Source: Bacillota bacterium
Lineage (GTDB): Bacteria > Bacillota_I > Bacilli_A > RF39 > UBA660
NCBI GenBank assembly: GCA_015059245.1
Contig: SVAU01000001.1
Coordinates: 124,001-188,000 of the forward strand
Reading direction: 5' to 3'
Length of the DNA: 64,000 nt
Shown: in pieces, positions 50,590 through 60,452 of the stretch
How the letters are laid out: each line of letters opens with the position of its first letter
Position numbering within the stretch: the first letter of the stretch is position 1
Notes under the pieces: generated by a model
Database searches by the model: none
What the model saw: only the letters and a program-made list of their open reading frames with translations
What the model was told of the DNA's origin: nothing
Translations under genes and position numbers: made by a program

Positions 50590-51603
50590 ATGTTTAATAA
50601 TATTTATGATAAAATTAAAAACTTTATGAAAGATTACTTAGGTATGATTATATTTATAGGTATATTTTTATTCTTAACATTTTATGAAATACCTTATGAT
50701 GTAAATATGCCAGGTGGTTTAATTAGTTTAAATGATAGAATAGAAGTAGATGGTAAAAAGGTAGAAACTAAAGGTACTTTTAATATGGCTTATGTAAGTA
50801 GCATTAGTGGTAGTTTACCTCATATTTTATTATCTTTTGTTATACCTGATTGGGATATAGTACCTAGTAGTGATAGTACTTATGAAAATGAAAGTTATGA
50901 AGATGCTTTAAAGAGAAATAAATTATATTTAGAACAAAGTAAAGATTATGCTAAAGCTGTTGCTATGGATGCTGCTAAGATTAAATATGAAGTATCTAAT
51001 AAGTTAAATTATGTAGCTTATATAGATGTTAAAGCTAAAACTACTTTAAAAGTAGGTGATGATATCTTAGAAATGAATGGTGAAAAGGTAGAAGATATAA
51101 CTATTATGTCAGACTTAATACAAAAATTACCTGTAGGAGCTAAGATAGAGTTTAAAGTAGATAGAGATGGTAAAGAAGTAGGAGCAGAAGCTATTACTTA
51201 TGAAGAAGATGGTAAAAAGTATGTTGGTATATCTGCTATTACTACATTTGATATGAAAAGTGATGTTGATGTACAAATAAAAACTAAGGATTCAGAAAGT
51301 GGACCTAGTGGTGGACTTATGATGACTTTAATGGTTTATAATGCTATTACTAATCAAGATTTAACTCATGGCAAACAAGTTGTAGGTACTGGTACTATTG
51401 CACTTGATGGTAGTGTTGGTGAAATAGGTGGAGTTAAATATAAAGTAATTGGAGCTGTTAAAGAAGGCGCTGAAATATTCTTAGTACCTGAAGGTAACTA
51501 TAAAGAAGCTATGGAAGTTAAGAAAGAAAAAGGCTATGATATAGAAATAGTTTCAGTAAAAACATTTACTGATGCAGTTAATTATTTAGAGGGTTTAAAA
51601 TGA
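50590..51603 (+). CDS. ylbL: PDZ-Lon-type membrane serine protease (YlbL-like)
   Basis: About 337 residues; ATG 50590 with AGGTGAT (ATG 50587 also possible). One N-terminal transmembrane helix (GMIIFIGIFLFLTFY), a PDZ domain (about 120-205; TLKVGDDILEMNGEKVEDI), and a C-terminal S16 domain with catalytic Ser in ESGPSGGLMMTL and Lys in GGVKYKVIGAVKEGA. Extracellular-side protease in the YlbL/DNA-damage-related family. Adjacent to ylbJ. Overlaps the HD gene through ATGA. Confidence 0.9.
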   Translation: MFNNIYDKIKNFMKDYLGMIIFIGIFLFLTFYEIPYDVNMPGGLISLNDRIEVDGKKVETKGTFNMAYVSSISGSLPHILLSFVIPDWDIVPSSDSTYENESYEDALKRNKLYLEQSKDYAKAVAMDAAKIKYEVSNKLNYVAYIDVKAKTTLKVGDDILEMNGEKVEDITIMSDLIQKLPVGAKIEFKVDRDGKEVGAEAITYEEDGKKYVGISAITTFDMKSDVDVQIKTKDSESGPSGGLMMTLMVYNAITNQDLTHGKQVVGTGTIALDGSVGEIGGVKYKVIGAVKEGAEIFLVPEGNYKEAMEVKKEKGYDIEIVSVKTFTDAVNYLEGLK

Positions 51604-52199
51604 AATACTATGATGAAAATGTCTTAAAATACATAGAGCCTGCGATAATACTTAGCCCATCTTTTGATGAATGGTTTATGATAGTTAAAGATATTTTACT
51701 TAATGATGAATTTCAAAAGAGAAAGTATTTTATGCATCATCATAACTTAACAGTATGGGAGCATTCAATATTAGTATCTTTTAAAGCATTTAAGATGGCT
51801 AAAGGAATAGGTGCAGATTATAGAATATGTGCTATTGCTGGTTTATTACATGACTTTTATACTTATGCGTGGTTATATAGTGAAGAATTAGAATATATAG
51901 ATAATGGTAAGTATTTAAAAGAAATAGGAGTGAGAAAACCACTATTTAAGATGCATGGATTTACTCATGGAGCTGATGCAGCAGCTAATTACATAAAATA
52001 CTTTCCGGAATTAGAAGATGATAGAATAACTGATTCTATTAAGAAACATATGTTTCCTATGACAATAATTCCACCTAAATATATAGAAGGTTATATACTT
52101 ACTAGTGTAGATAAGTTAAATAGTATAAAAGAACTACCTAGTATACCTGAAATGAGTAAAAAAGTTACTAATATAATAAAAGCATTTTTATTTAAATGA
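51600..52199 (+). CDS. HD-domain phosphohydrolase
   Basis: 199 residues. HD pattern: MHHHNLTVWEHSILVSFKAF (first His pair), IAGLLHDFYTYAWLY (HD), then KMHGFTHGADAAANYIKYFP and the C-terminal TSVDKLNS with Asp. A cytoplasmic metal-dependent phosphohydrolase. Translationally coupled to ylbL. Substrate unknown. Confidence 0.82.
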   Translation: MKYYDENVLKYIEPAIILSPSFDEWFMIVKDILLNDEFQKRKYFMHHHNLTVWEHSILVSFKAFKMAKGIGADYRICAIAGLLHDFYTYAWLYSEELEYIDNGKYLKEIGVRKPLFKMHGFTHGADAAANYIKYFPELEDDRITDSIKKHMFPMTIIPPKYIEGYILTSVDKLNSIKELPSIPEMSKKVTNIIKAFLFK

Positions 52200-52303
52200 T
52201 ATGAGTAAAATTCATGTCAAATAATAAAATTATGAATAATAGTTATTGATATGGCTATAATAAATGTTGTAGAATGTTTATAGATTTTGGAGGAAGAATA
52301 ATA

Positions 52304-52384
52304 ATGGTGTTAGAAGGTAAACAAAGAGTCTTTGCAATTGTATTTTTACTTGCACTTGCTATTCTTATTACTATTAGTGCTTAA
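52304..52384 (+). CDS. 26-residue single-helix membrane miniprotein
   Basis: ATG 52304 to TAA 52384. GGAGGAAG lies 7-14 bases upstream (52289-52296), and a TATAAT box lies near 52255. The peptide starts MVLEGKQRVFAIVFLLALAI, then ITISA, forming one transmembrane helix with a charged N-terminus. A strong terminator overlaps the stop, so this is a complete single-gene unit. No known family recognised. Confidence 0.7.
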   Translation: MVLEGKQRVFAIVFLLALAILITISA

Positions 52385-52408
52385 AAACTGAAATATTTCA
52401 GTTTTTTT
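52383..52408 (+). terminator. Intrinsic terminator of the miniprotein gene
   Basis: Stem AAAAACTGAAA / TTTCAGTTTTT, TA loop, T-rich. Confidence 0.9.
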
Positions 52409-52490
52409 ATTTGGGAAGATTGATTTTTGTTTCTAGATATCTTATAATGAGTATGATATAGGTAGTAAATAAGATATGGAGAGTGATTAT

Positions 52491-53474
52491 ATGCAAAAAT
52501 TTAATCCGAATGAATATAAAGATTTACAAATGAGTACTAAAAAGAATGGTAGTACAATTAATAATTTTTTTGTTCCAGTATTAATTGTTGCTTGTTCTTG
52601 TTTAGCAATGTTAGGTATTACATTTTCTTCTAAGTTAGTTGGAAATGATACTGATATCTATAAAATTAGAGTAGACATAATTAATGGAGAAGAAGAATTT
52701 TTTGAAACTAAAGTTACAGAAGGTGCTTTTAGACATGTTATAGCAAGTAATAATTCTTTTGGATCTATTAGTTGTACTAGTGGAGATTTAAATTATGATC
52801 CTATTACTAATACAATATCTAGTGTTTATATAAATAAAGATACTTCTTGTGTATTAGTATTTAAAGATGATGGAGTTAAACATATAAATGTAGATGAACT
52901 TGGTACTGTAAATGATAATCATGGTGTTTCTTATTACTACAAAGCAGATGCTAATAATAACTACATTGTTGTAAATAATCAAATGTTTAGAATCATTAGA
53001 ATAAATGGTGATGGTACATTAAGAGTAATGCTTAATGATGTTGTACTAGCTAGTAACTATGGTAATGAAGTTTATAATAGTAGTAATTTAAGAAGTGTAT
53101 TAAAGAATTGGTATAATCTTAATATGAGTAATTTAAGTTATGTTGTTCAAGGAGACTTTGATAATAATAACTATGAAGGTTATGAAGTTGAAAACTTAAT
53201 TGACTTTGAAAGTTACTTATATGATTATGTTGGTACATTAAGTGTTAGAGAAGTAGAATTAATGAGTAAAGATGTTAAATCTAATTTCTTAGATACATTT
53301 AATGGTGTATGGTTAATGAATCCTAGTGGATTTGATAAAGCTTATTATATTAAAGAAGGTAAAGTACTAGTTGGTGGTTTACTTGAAACACATAATGTAA
53401 GACCTGTAATTAATATTAAAGTTAATGGATTAAAGGGTGAAGGTACTCTAAATAATCCTTATACATTTGAATAA
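52491..53474 (+). CDS. Membrane-anchored protein with Bacillota surface module
   Basis: 327 residues; ATG 52491 with GGAGAGTGAT. Cytoplasmic head, one helix (about 24-46, FFVPVLIVACSCLAMLGITF), then an extracellular region. The C-terminal block (NNYIVVNNQMFRIIRINGDGT to GVWLMNPSGFDKAYYI, then VRPVINIKVNG) resembles a module repeated in many Bacillota surface proteins and partly the C-terminus of the 570-1814 gene. Function unknown. Confidence 0.65.
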   Translation: MQKFNPNEYKDLQMSTKKNGSTINNFFVPVLIVACSCLAMLGITFSSKLVGNDTDIYKIRVDIINGEEEFFETKVTEGAFRHVIASNNSFGSISCTSGDLNYDPITNTISSVYINKDTSCVLVFKDDGVKHINVDELGTVNDNHGVSYYYKADANNNYIVVNNQMFRIIRINGDGTLRVMLNDVVLASNYGNEVYNSSNLRSVLKNWYNLNMSNLSYVVQGDFDNNNYEGYEVENLIDFESYLYDYVGTLSVREVELMSKDVKSNFLDTFNGVWLMNPSGFDKAYYIKEGKVLVGGLLETHNVRPVINIKVNGLKGEGTLNNPYTFE

Positions 53475-53502
53475 AAAAGAAGATTTAATTCTTCTTTTTT
53501 TT
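53473..53502 (+). terminator. Intrinsic terminator
   Basis: 11-bp stem AAAAAAGAAGA / TCTTCTTTTTT, 6-nt loop, T-run. Confidence 0.88.
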
Positions 53503-53537
53503 ATGTCTTTTTGTTATAATAACTTACGTGATGTAAA

Positions 53538-56075
53538 ATGAAGAGAAATGAAGTAGATAGAAGTAAATTAAGTCCAGGTATGAAACAATATTTTGAAATT
53601 AAAGATAATTATGAAGAAGAAATGTTGTTTTTTCGTTTAGGGGACTTTTATGAATTATTTTTTGAAGATGCTATTTTATGTAGTAGAGAGTTAGAACTTA
53701 CTTTAACTAGTAAAAATGGTGGTTTAGAAGAAAGAATACCTATGTGTGGTGTTCCTTTTCATAGTGTTAAACCCTATATAGAAAAATTAGTTAGTAAGGG
53801 CTATAAAGTAGCTATATGTGAACAATTAGAGGATCCTAAAGATGTAAAAGGTATGGTAAAAAGAGGTGTAGTACAAGTTATATCTAAAGGTACTGTAGTT
53901 GATTATGATATGCTAAATGAATATGATAATAACTTTATAGCTAGTATTTTAGATTTTAGTAACTTATATACTTTAACTTATTCTGATATATCTACTGGTT
54001 CTTTATATATAATGGATGTACCAAAAGATGAAACTAAGTTAATTAATCATATACTTAGTTTAGGATTTAAAGAAGTCGTATTACTTGATAATAGTAATCA
54101 AGAACTTATAGATAATTTAAAGAATACTTATGGTATAGAAGTAAGTATATGTAGTGAATACTTAGAAGATAGATATTCTAATGTATATAAAGATATTAAA
54201 GAAATGAGACATATACTAGGTATTAAACATTTAATGTATTACTTAGTAGTTAAACAATTAAAAGAATTAGATCATATTAAGAGTCCTGAAATAGTATATC
54301 CTGATGAATATTTAGAAATGGATGTACATACAGTAAGAAACTTAGAATTATTTGAGACTTTAAGATTAAAAGAAAGAACTTATAGTTTAATATGGTTACT
54401 TGATAAAACTAAGACTGCTATGGGTAGTAGAAAGTTAAAGAACTGGTTAGCTAATCCATTAAAAGATAAACAAAGTATCTTAAAGCGATATGATATGATC
54501 GATATTTTAAGAAACGAATTTATCTTAAAAGAAGAATTGTTACATGAATTAGATGAAGTTTATGACTTAGAAAGATTATGTGGTAAGACTGTATGTGGTA
54601 CTGTTAATGCGAGAGATGTATTACAAATTAAAAGAAGTTTATCAGTACTTCCTAGTATTAGTAGTAAGATAGAACGATTAGGTTTTGATTATAAATTAGC
54701 AGATGTATCTAAGTTATATGACTTATTAGAAAATTCTATATATGAAAATCCACCTATAGGTTTAAAAGAAGGTTATTTAATTAAAGATGGATATAATACT
54801 GATTTAGATGAACTAAAAAGTATTAGAAGTGGTGGAAAAGACTTTATTGCATCTTTAGAAGAACAAGAAAGAGAAAGAACTGGTATTTCAACTTTAAAAG
54901 TAGGTTACAACAAAGTATTTGGTTATTTTATTGAAGTAAGTAAAGGCCAAATAGATAAAGTTAAAGAAGAATATGGCTATGAAAGAAGACAAACATTAGC
55001 TAATGCAGAACGTTATATAAGTCCACTACTTAAAGAAAAAGAAGCATTGGTACTAAATGCTGAAGAAAAGATTATTGAACTTGAATATAACTTGTTTATG
55101 GAAGTTAAAGAAGAAATAAAGAAAGAAATATTTAAGTTAAAAGCTATAGCTAGAGACTTATCTGAGTTAGATGCGATAATAAGTTTAGCAACTAGTGCTG
55201 ATGAATATGGTTTAGTAAGACCTGAGATACTTGATGAACGTAGAGTAGAAATAGTAGATGGTAGACATCCAGTAGTAGAAAGAGTTAGTAAAAAAGAATA
55301 TGTATCTAATGATTGTATGATGAGTGAAGAGGTAAATACACTATTAATTACTGGACCTAACATGAGTGGTAAATCTACTTATATGAGACAGTTAGCAATT
55401 ATAATTATAATGGCTCAAATAGGTTCTTTTGTACCTGCTAAGAGTGCTAAATTACCTATATTTGATAAGATATTTACTAGAATTGGGGCTAGTGATGACT
55501 TAGTATCTGGTGAATCTACATTCATGGTAGAAATGATGGAAGCAAGAAATGCTTTAGTTAATGCTACTAGTGATTCATTAATTCTATTTGATGAATTAGG
55601 TAGAGGTACTGCTACATATGATGGTATGAGTCTTGCACAAGCAATTTTAGAATATGTTAATAAAGATATAAAATGTAAAACATTATTTAGTACTCACTAT
55701 CATGAATTGACTGCTTTAGAAAGTCTAAGTGGTATTAAGAATGTCCATGTAGAAGCTTATGAAAAAGATGGTAATGTAACATTCTTACATAAAGTTAAAG
55801 ATGGTGCAGTAGATAAGAGTTATGGTATACATGTAGCGAAGTTAGCAGGAATGCCTAAAGAGATTTTAAATAGATCTTCTGAAATACTTAAATATTATGA
55901 AAGTAATGGTAAAGAAACTTTAGTACAACAAAATGAACAATTAGGTTTTAATTTTGATGCAGTAGTTGAAGATAGTCCAGTACTAGATAGATTAGAAGAA
56001 ATAGATCCACTTAAAACAACACCTATGGAAGCTATTAATTTATTATATGAATTAAAGGAGTTGTCTAAGAAATAA
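53538..56075 (+). CDS. mutS: DNA mismatch repair protein MutS
   Basis: 845 residues. N-terminal mismatch-binding domain has FFRLGDFYELFFEDA (Phe-x-Glu equivalent), then connector, lever and clamp; Walker A GPNMSGKST (about 605-613), MVEMMEARNAL, FDELGRGTATYDG (Walker B/D-loop) and STHYHELTAL are complete. Recognises mismatches and signals repair. No mutL follows; instead a 172-aa unknown gene overlaps the stop (TAATG). Confidence 0.97.
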   Translation: MKRNEVDRSKLSPGMKQYFEIKDNYEEEMLFFRLGDFYELFFEDAILCSRELELTLTSKNGGLEERIPMCGVPFHSVKPYIEKLVSKGYKVAICEQLEDPKDVKGMVKRGVVQVISKGTVVDYDMLNEYDNNFIASILDFSNLYTLTYSDISTGSLYIMDVPKDETKLINHILSLGFKEVVLLDNSNQELIDNLKNTYGIEVSICSEYLEDRYSNVYKDIKEMRHILGIKHLMYYLVVKQLKELDHIKSPEIVYPDEYLEMDVHTVRNLELFETLRLKERTYSLIWLLDKTKTAMGSRKLKNWLANPLKDKQSILKRYDMIDILRNEFILKEELLHELDEVYDLERLCGKTVCGTVNARDVLQIKRSLSVLPSISSKIERLGFDYKLADVSKLYDLLENSIYENPPIGLKEGYLIKDGYNTDLDELKSIRSGGKDFIASLEEQERERTGISTLKVGYNKVFGYFIEVSKGQIDKVKEEYGYERRQTLANAERYISPLLKEKEALVLNAEEKIIELEYNLFMEVKEEIKKEIFKLKAIARDLSELDAIISLATSADEYGLVRPEILDERRVEIVDGRHPVVERVSKKEYVSNDCMMSEEVNTLLITGPNMSGKSTYMRQLAIIIIMAQIGSFVPAKSAKLPIFDKIFTRIGASDDLVSGESTFMVEMMEARNALVNATSDSLILFDELGRGTATYDGMSLAQAILEYVNKDIKCKTLFSTHYHELTALESLSGIKNVHVEAYEKDGNVTFLHKVKDGAVDKSYGIHVAKLAGMPKEILNRSSEILKYYESNGKETLVQQNEQLGFNFDAVVEDSPVLDRLEEIDPLKTTPMEAINLLYELKELSKK

Positions 56076-56593
56076 TGTATAACGAAGAATATTTTTATGG
56101 TATTACAGATTTAATGCATTTTAATGTATATGCATCTTTACTTAAAGAACATATAATTAAAGAAGAAAGAGTTATTATTAAAGTATTTAAGAAAGATGAT
56201 GAAGTAGTAATAATTGAAACTAATATTTTTAAAGATACTATACTTAAAGATACTAGAAAAGATAAGAATAGTGATTTAATGGAATATGATTTATCTTTCT
56301 TGAAAGTATTAGAAAGATATACTAGTGATTATGAAATACCGGGTATGATATATGAACGTATTGAAGGGATAGGTTGTTGGTATAGAGTTAAGATAGATGG
56401 ATATTTACCAAGTGATAAGTTGTTAAAACCATTTTTCTTAAAGAAAAAGATAAATAAAGAAGATTTATCTAAATATGCAGATAATCAAGAAGAAATAGAA
56501 AAGTTAAATAAGTTTTATGATATTACTAAAGGATTAATTAAGTTTAGTAAAGTTAAAGAAGTAAAAGAACTATTAGCTAAGGTGGAGCAATAG
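56075..56593 (+). CDS. Unknown protein coupled to mutS
   Basis: 172 residues, overlapping the mutS stop by one base. Cytoplasmic, charged, mixed alpha/beta. No motif recognised. Ends in a 12-bp terminator. Not MutL (too short, no ATPase motif). Confidence 0.7.
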   Translation: MYNEEYFYGITDLMHFNVYASLLKEHIIKEERVIIKVFKKDDEVVIIETNIFKDTILKDTRKDKNSDLMEYDLSFLKVLERYTSDYEIPGMIYERIEGIGCWYRVKIDGYLPSDKLLKPFFLKKKINKEDLSKYADNQEEIEKLNKFYDITKGLIKFSKVKEVKELLAKVEQ

Positions 56594-56606
56594 TTCTTTT
56601 TTTGAT
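56563..56606 (+). terminator. Intrinsic terminator of the mutS operon
   Basis: 12-bp stem AAAAGAACTATT / AATAGTTCTTTT overlapping the stop of the upstream gene; T-run. Confidence 0.8.
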
Positions 56607-56627
56607 ATAATAACTTTGGTGGTTATA

Positions 56628-57611
56628 ATGGCTAAAAAATATACAAAAGAACAAAGAAATAGTTATACTTCTATTATGATTATTTTATTTTTGATAAGTT
56701 TATTTGTTTATTTATTTTTTGTTTCTTATTGTCTTGGTATAATTTTTCCTGAGCTTAGATTTGTTAATGCTCAATATAGTATGAAAAGTGATTTATATCA
56801 GAATGTATTATTAAGTTCTTTGGTATTAGATATGGCAATAGTTTTTATTTTATGTAGTTCTTCTATTGAGATGAATACTATTTTTAAAGGTGTTAAAGCT
56901 GGGAATATAGTAGATGTTATTGGTAAAACTTTACTTATTTTTGAAGCAGTTATTCTTTTGGGTGGTTGCTTTGTTTCGTGGTTTTTGAAACAAAATGTTT
57001 TACTTTATGATAGTCTTTCTGGAATTTTATTTAGTACTTTGGTATTTATTCTTTCTTTAATGTTTTTATTAGCACATATATCTGATCCACCTGGTTTTCC
57101 AACTGCTTTAAATGTAAAATATAAAATTAAACATCATAATTATAATGATTTTAAAAGATACTTAGCTGAAAAGTTAAAAATTAGTGTTAGTTCTTTTGAG
57201 ATGTTTGAAGAGAAGCATTGTGATATTGAATCTTATTGTTATTCAAAAGGTGATGATGAATTTTGTTTTATGTTAATTCCTTTAAACAAAGTTGGTAGAA
57301 AAATATTAGGTGATTGTTTTGATGGTGGCTTCTATGATTATTTTGCTTATAAATATAAAGATGTAGATACAAAGAAAAAATCGTTTTATGTTTATTATAT
57401 TTTTGTTGTAGAAGAAGTTAATGCCGTTTTTAAGGAAATGGTAAAATATCGTGCGCCGATGCAAAAAGATTTTTATTTTCTAGGTGTTGGTGTTGATATT
57501 AAAAATAATGAATTATATATTAATGGTTATGATAAAAAGAAATTTAAAGATAATTATGATTTATTGTTTAATAATTTTGATAGTTTAATTGAAGATATAA
57601 AAATTAAGTAG
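56628..57611 (+). CDS. Membrane protein with four predicted helices
   Basis: 327 residues; ATG 56628 with TGGTGG. Four hydrophobic helices at about 16-38, 58-76, 95-118 and 128-148, then a cytoplasmic alpha/beta domain (about 160-327). No motif recognised. Confidence 0.6.
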   Translation: MAKKYTKEQRNSYTSIMIILFLISLFVYLFFVSYCLGIIFPELRFVNAQYSMKSDLYQNVLLSSLVLDMAIVFILCSSSIEMNTIFKGVKAGNIVDVIGKTLLIFEAVILLGGCFVSWFLKQNVLLYDSLSGILFSTLVFILSLMFLLAHISDPPGFPTALNVKYKIKHHNYNDFKRYLAEKLKISVSSFEMFEEKHCDIESYCYSKGDDEFCFMLIPLNKVGRKILGDCFDGGFYDYFAYKYKDVDTKKKSFYVYYIFVVEEVNAVFKEMVKYRAPMQKDFYFLGVGVDIKNNELYINGYDKKKFKDNYDLLFNNFDSLIEDIKIK

Positions 57612-57620
57612 GTGATATAA

Positions 57621-58487
57621 ATGATAGATTTACATATGCATACTAAATATAGTGATGGACAGTTTGAAGTAAAAGAATTACTTAATATATTAAATGAAAA
57701 AGGTATTAAGTATGCTTCTATTACTGATCATAATTCTATAGGTGCTCATATAGAAATGAGAGATAATGACTTATATAGTTTATATAATGGTAAGATGATT
57801 ACTGGAGTAGAAATACAAACATTAGTAGATGATTATTTAATAGAAGTATTAGTTTATAATTTTGATATAGATAAATTTAATAAATATATTGAAAGTACTA
57901 GAAAGACATTTTGGGAATTTCATGAAATTGCTTATAAAGAATTACTTAAGAAAGCAGATAAATTAGGTTTAAAGTATATTGAACCTGATAGAGAATTAAC
58001 TAATGGTTATTATTGTAATATGAAGTTTCAAGAAGCTATTGCTGCTTGTCTAGATTATAATAAGAATATTATTGATGAGAAGATACTTACTGATCATTTA
58101 CATTTTTATAGAAATGAATTTCAAAGAGTAGGTAGTGAGTTTTATGTAGATAATAAAAAAGCGTTTCCTGCTATAGATGATGTAATCAAAAATGCTAGAG
58201 ATGCTGGTGGGATGATATTTATTGCTCATATAGATGAATATCAAGCAATACCAAATAAGATGGAATTCTTAGAAGACTTATTTAACAGATACGATATAGA
58301 TGGTATGGAATGCTTTCATCCTGCTATTAGTGTTGAGAATCGCTCAACTTATGTAGAGTTTTGCTCAACTCACAATTTACTTGTGAGTGCAGGTAGTGAT
58401 TTTCATGGAAGTCATTTACCTCATAGAAAAAATATAACTACTGAAGCAACTTTGGAAGATATTAAGTGGATAGAAGGCTTAAAATAA
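57621..58487 (+). CDS. PHP-domain phosphoesterase (COG0613-like)
   Basis: 288 residues. PHP signature DLHMHTKYSDGQFEVKELL (3-21), then SITDHNSIGAHIEM (34-47) and the C-terminal AGSDFHGSHL. The family includes RNase AM-type and nucleotide phosphoesterases. Cytoplasmic metal-dependent enzyme; substrate unknown. Ribosome site AGGTGAT. Confidence 0.88.
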   Translation: MIDLHMHTKYSDGQFEVKELLNILNEKGIKYASITDHNSIGAHIEMRDNDLYSLYNGKMITGVEIQTLVDDYLIEVLVYNFDIDKFNKYIESTRKTFWEFHEIAYKELLKKADKLGLKYIEPDRELTNGYYCNMKFQEAIAACLDYNKNIIDEKILTDHLHFYRNEFQRVGSEFYVDNKKAFPAIDDVIKNARDAGGMIFIAHIDEYQAIPNKMEFLEDLFNRYDIDGMECFHPAISVENRSTYVEFCSTHNLLVSAGSDFHGSHLPHRKNITTEATLEDIKWIEGLK

Positions 58488-58560
58488 GGAAAATACAATA
58501 AAATTTTGTTTTATTCTAATAAAACTTATGTTATAATCACTTGAGTGAGGTGCATTAGGG

Positions 58561-58962
58561 ATGGCTAAAACTAGAAGTGAATTAAGAGAAAAAGCAATGG
58601 TTATTTTATATCAAATAGATATTCTTAAAAGTAACAAGTGTGAATACAATGTAGAAAATTTAATAACTGAAAATTTAGAAGTAGATAATGAATTCGTAAG
58701 AAACATTGTTTATGGTGTAGAAACTCACTTAGAACAATTAGATGAAATAGCTAATGGTCATATGAAAGATTGGTCTATTAATAGAATAGATAAGACTGGT
58801 GCTGCTATTTTAAGAATTGGTTTATTTGAAATTTTATATGAAGAAGAAACACCTAACATAGTAGCTATTAATGAAGCAGTAGAACTTGCTAAAAAATATA
58901 GTGATGATAATGTTAGAAAGATAATCAACGCTGTTTTAGATAAAGTAAGTAATGAAAACTAG
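58561..58962 (+). CDS. nusB: Transcription antitermination factor NusB
   Basis: 133 residues. RSELREKAMVILYQID at the N-terminus and WSINRIDKTGAAILRIGLFEI (about 78-98) followed by NIVAINEAVELAKKYS are the NusB signature. It binds boxA RNA with NusE for rRNA antitermination. Own -10 box near 58530 and terminator. Confidence 0.95.
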   Translation: MAKTRSELREKAMVILYQIDILKSNKCEYNVENLITENLEVDNEFVRNIVYGVETHLEQLDEIANGHMKDWSINRIDKTGAAILRIGLFEILYEEETPNIVAINEAVELAKKYSDDNVRKIINAVLDKVSNEN

Positions 58963-58980
58963 AGTAATCTAGTTTTTTTA
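58955..58980 (+). terminator. Intrinsic terminator after nusB
   Basis: Stem AAAACTAGA / TCTAGTTTT, GTAA loop, T-run. Confidence 0.88.
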
Positions 58981-59047
58981 TTGGTTATATTTGAGAAAAT
59001 TAGTATTTAGTGTTATTATATATCACCTAAAGAAAAGGGGGATATAC

Positions 59048-60442
59048 ATGGCTAAAAAACGTGAAATAGTAGTAAGTAAACATGAACCTATTATGTTTTT
59101 AAATGATGCATTAGTAGATCGTATACTTAATATAATGTTTATTGCTAATGATGAAGAACGTAAAGAACATCATGTGGGATATAATGAAATTTCTTTAATG
59201 AATTTAATGTTTATCTTCCTTAATAAATATACAGGTAATAATATTACCAAAGACTTTTATACTGCTTTTAAAGATAATGATAAGGAATATTCTTATGATT
59301 TTTATATTTATTTTATTTATAATTATTATCAAATGTATAAAGATAGTTATAGTTTTAGTAGAGAATTTATAACTAATATTAATGATTTATATTATTTAGA
59401 TGAAATAGAAGTTGCTTTTAATCCTGATAAATTTAAGATGCATTATGGTACTGCATTTACTGATACTTTAAATGTAAAAGAAGATGTAGATTCTAGTTTA
59501 GTTGATTATGTAAGAAATAATTTACCTAAGTCATTAAAAACTGATTTAGAGAAAGCTATAGGTATATATATATTACTTGCTAAAGTACTTAGATATGCTC
59601 CTATATATACGATAACTGAAGAAATATATGATACTTATCCATATTATGATGTTACTTTAGATAATAATGAAGTAGTATGTGTACATTTTTCTATTATTTA
59701 TCATAAGATACTTGATATGTTTGGTATAGAAAATAATTTAGATGGTAACGTTAATTATCATATGTATGTTAATTTGAGTTTTGGTTCTATGATGATAAGA
59801 GCTGATGCTACTAGATATGGTTATTATAGTGATCAATTGGAATTATCTGATTTAACTAATACTAAATATGATTTTATGATAGAAGGTTTCTATATTGAAG
59901 ATAGTAAATATTTTGATCCTAAATATGTTGAATATGGTAGAGATAGATTACATCAAATAATAGTTGAAGTATATAAGAAGATGGGACTTAATACGGATAC
60001 TAAAGAGAAGATGAATGAATTTATTGATAAATATCAAAGAGTAGAATTTGCTAAAGGAAGAGATGTAAATAAAAGTGTATTTGATGAAAGAATTGCTATG
60101 CTTAATAGTATGTTTAAATTTCATGAACAAACAACAGAGAATACTCAATTCTTTAATTGGTTAATTACATCAGTATTTTATGATATTGCTGAATTAAGAG
60201 CAGAAAATATTTCTTTATATAGAAATAGTGATAAGGGAATAGAATTAAGTAAATTATTAGTTTTATATGAAGAAGATGAAACACCATATTACTATTTATA
60301 TAGTGATGGTAAGATAGTTAATTATGATGTAGATACTGTAATAGATATAATACTTAAAGATGGTTGGTGTTTTAAACATCAAGCAGACATAGATGCATTA
60401 AGAATAGATGATGATGATCTAATATTAAAGTTATGTAGATAG
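59048..60442 (+). CDS. Transglutaminase-like protein, paralogue A
   Basis: 464 residues; ATG 59048 with AAGGGGGAT. Core NNEVVCVHFSIIYHKILDMF with Cys214, YHMYVNLSF with His238, MIRADATRYGYY with Asp253: a Cys-His-Asp triad order as in the transglutaminase fold. N- and C-terminal parts are Lys/Tyr/Glu-rich and helical. No signal peptide. Followed 10 bases later by a paralogue with a similar core. Function unknown. Confidence 0.65.
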   Translation: MAKKREIVVSKHEPIMFLNDALVDRILNIMFIANDEERKEHHVGYNEISLMNLMFIFLNKYTGNNITKDFYTAFKDNDKEYSYDFYIYFIYNYYQMYKDSYSFSREFITNINDLYYLDEIEVAFNPDKFKMHYGTAFTDTLNVKEDVDSSLVDYVRNNLPKSLKTDLEKAIGIYILLAKVLRYAPIYTITEEIYDTYPYYDVTLDNNEVVCVHFSIIYHKILDMFGIENNLDGNVNYHMYVNLSFGSMMIRADATRYGYYSDQLELSDLTNTKYDFMIEGFYIEDSKYFDPKYVEYGRDRLHQIIVEVYKKMGLNTDTKEKMNEFIDKYQRVEFAKGRDVNKSVFDERIAMLNSMFKFHEQTTENTQFFNWLITSVFYDIAELRAENISLYRNSDKGIELSKLLVLYEEDETPYYYLYSDGKIVNYDVDTVIDIILKDGWCFKHQADIDALRIDDDDLILKLCR

Positions 60443-60452
60443 AGGTGATACT

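Noticed and set aside
51600..51603. TGA read as tryptophan (mycoplasma code)
   Set aside because: TGA ends ylbL in an ATGA overlap with the next start and also ends the HD gene at 52199, and Trp is TGG throughout; the standard code fits.
55013..55363. Minus-strand 116-aa ORF inside mutS
   Set aside because: Shadow of mutS; Ser/Leu-rich translation from antisense codons; no start signals.
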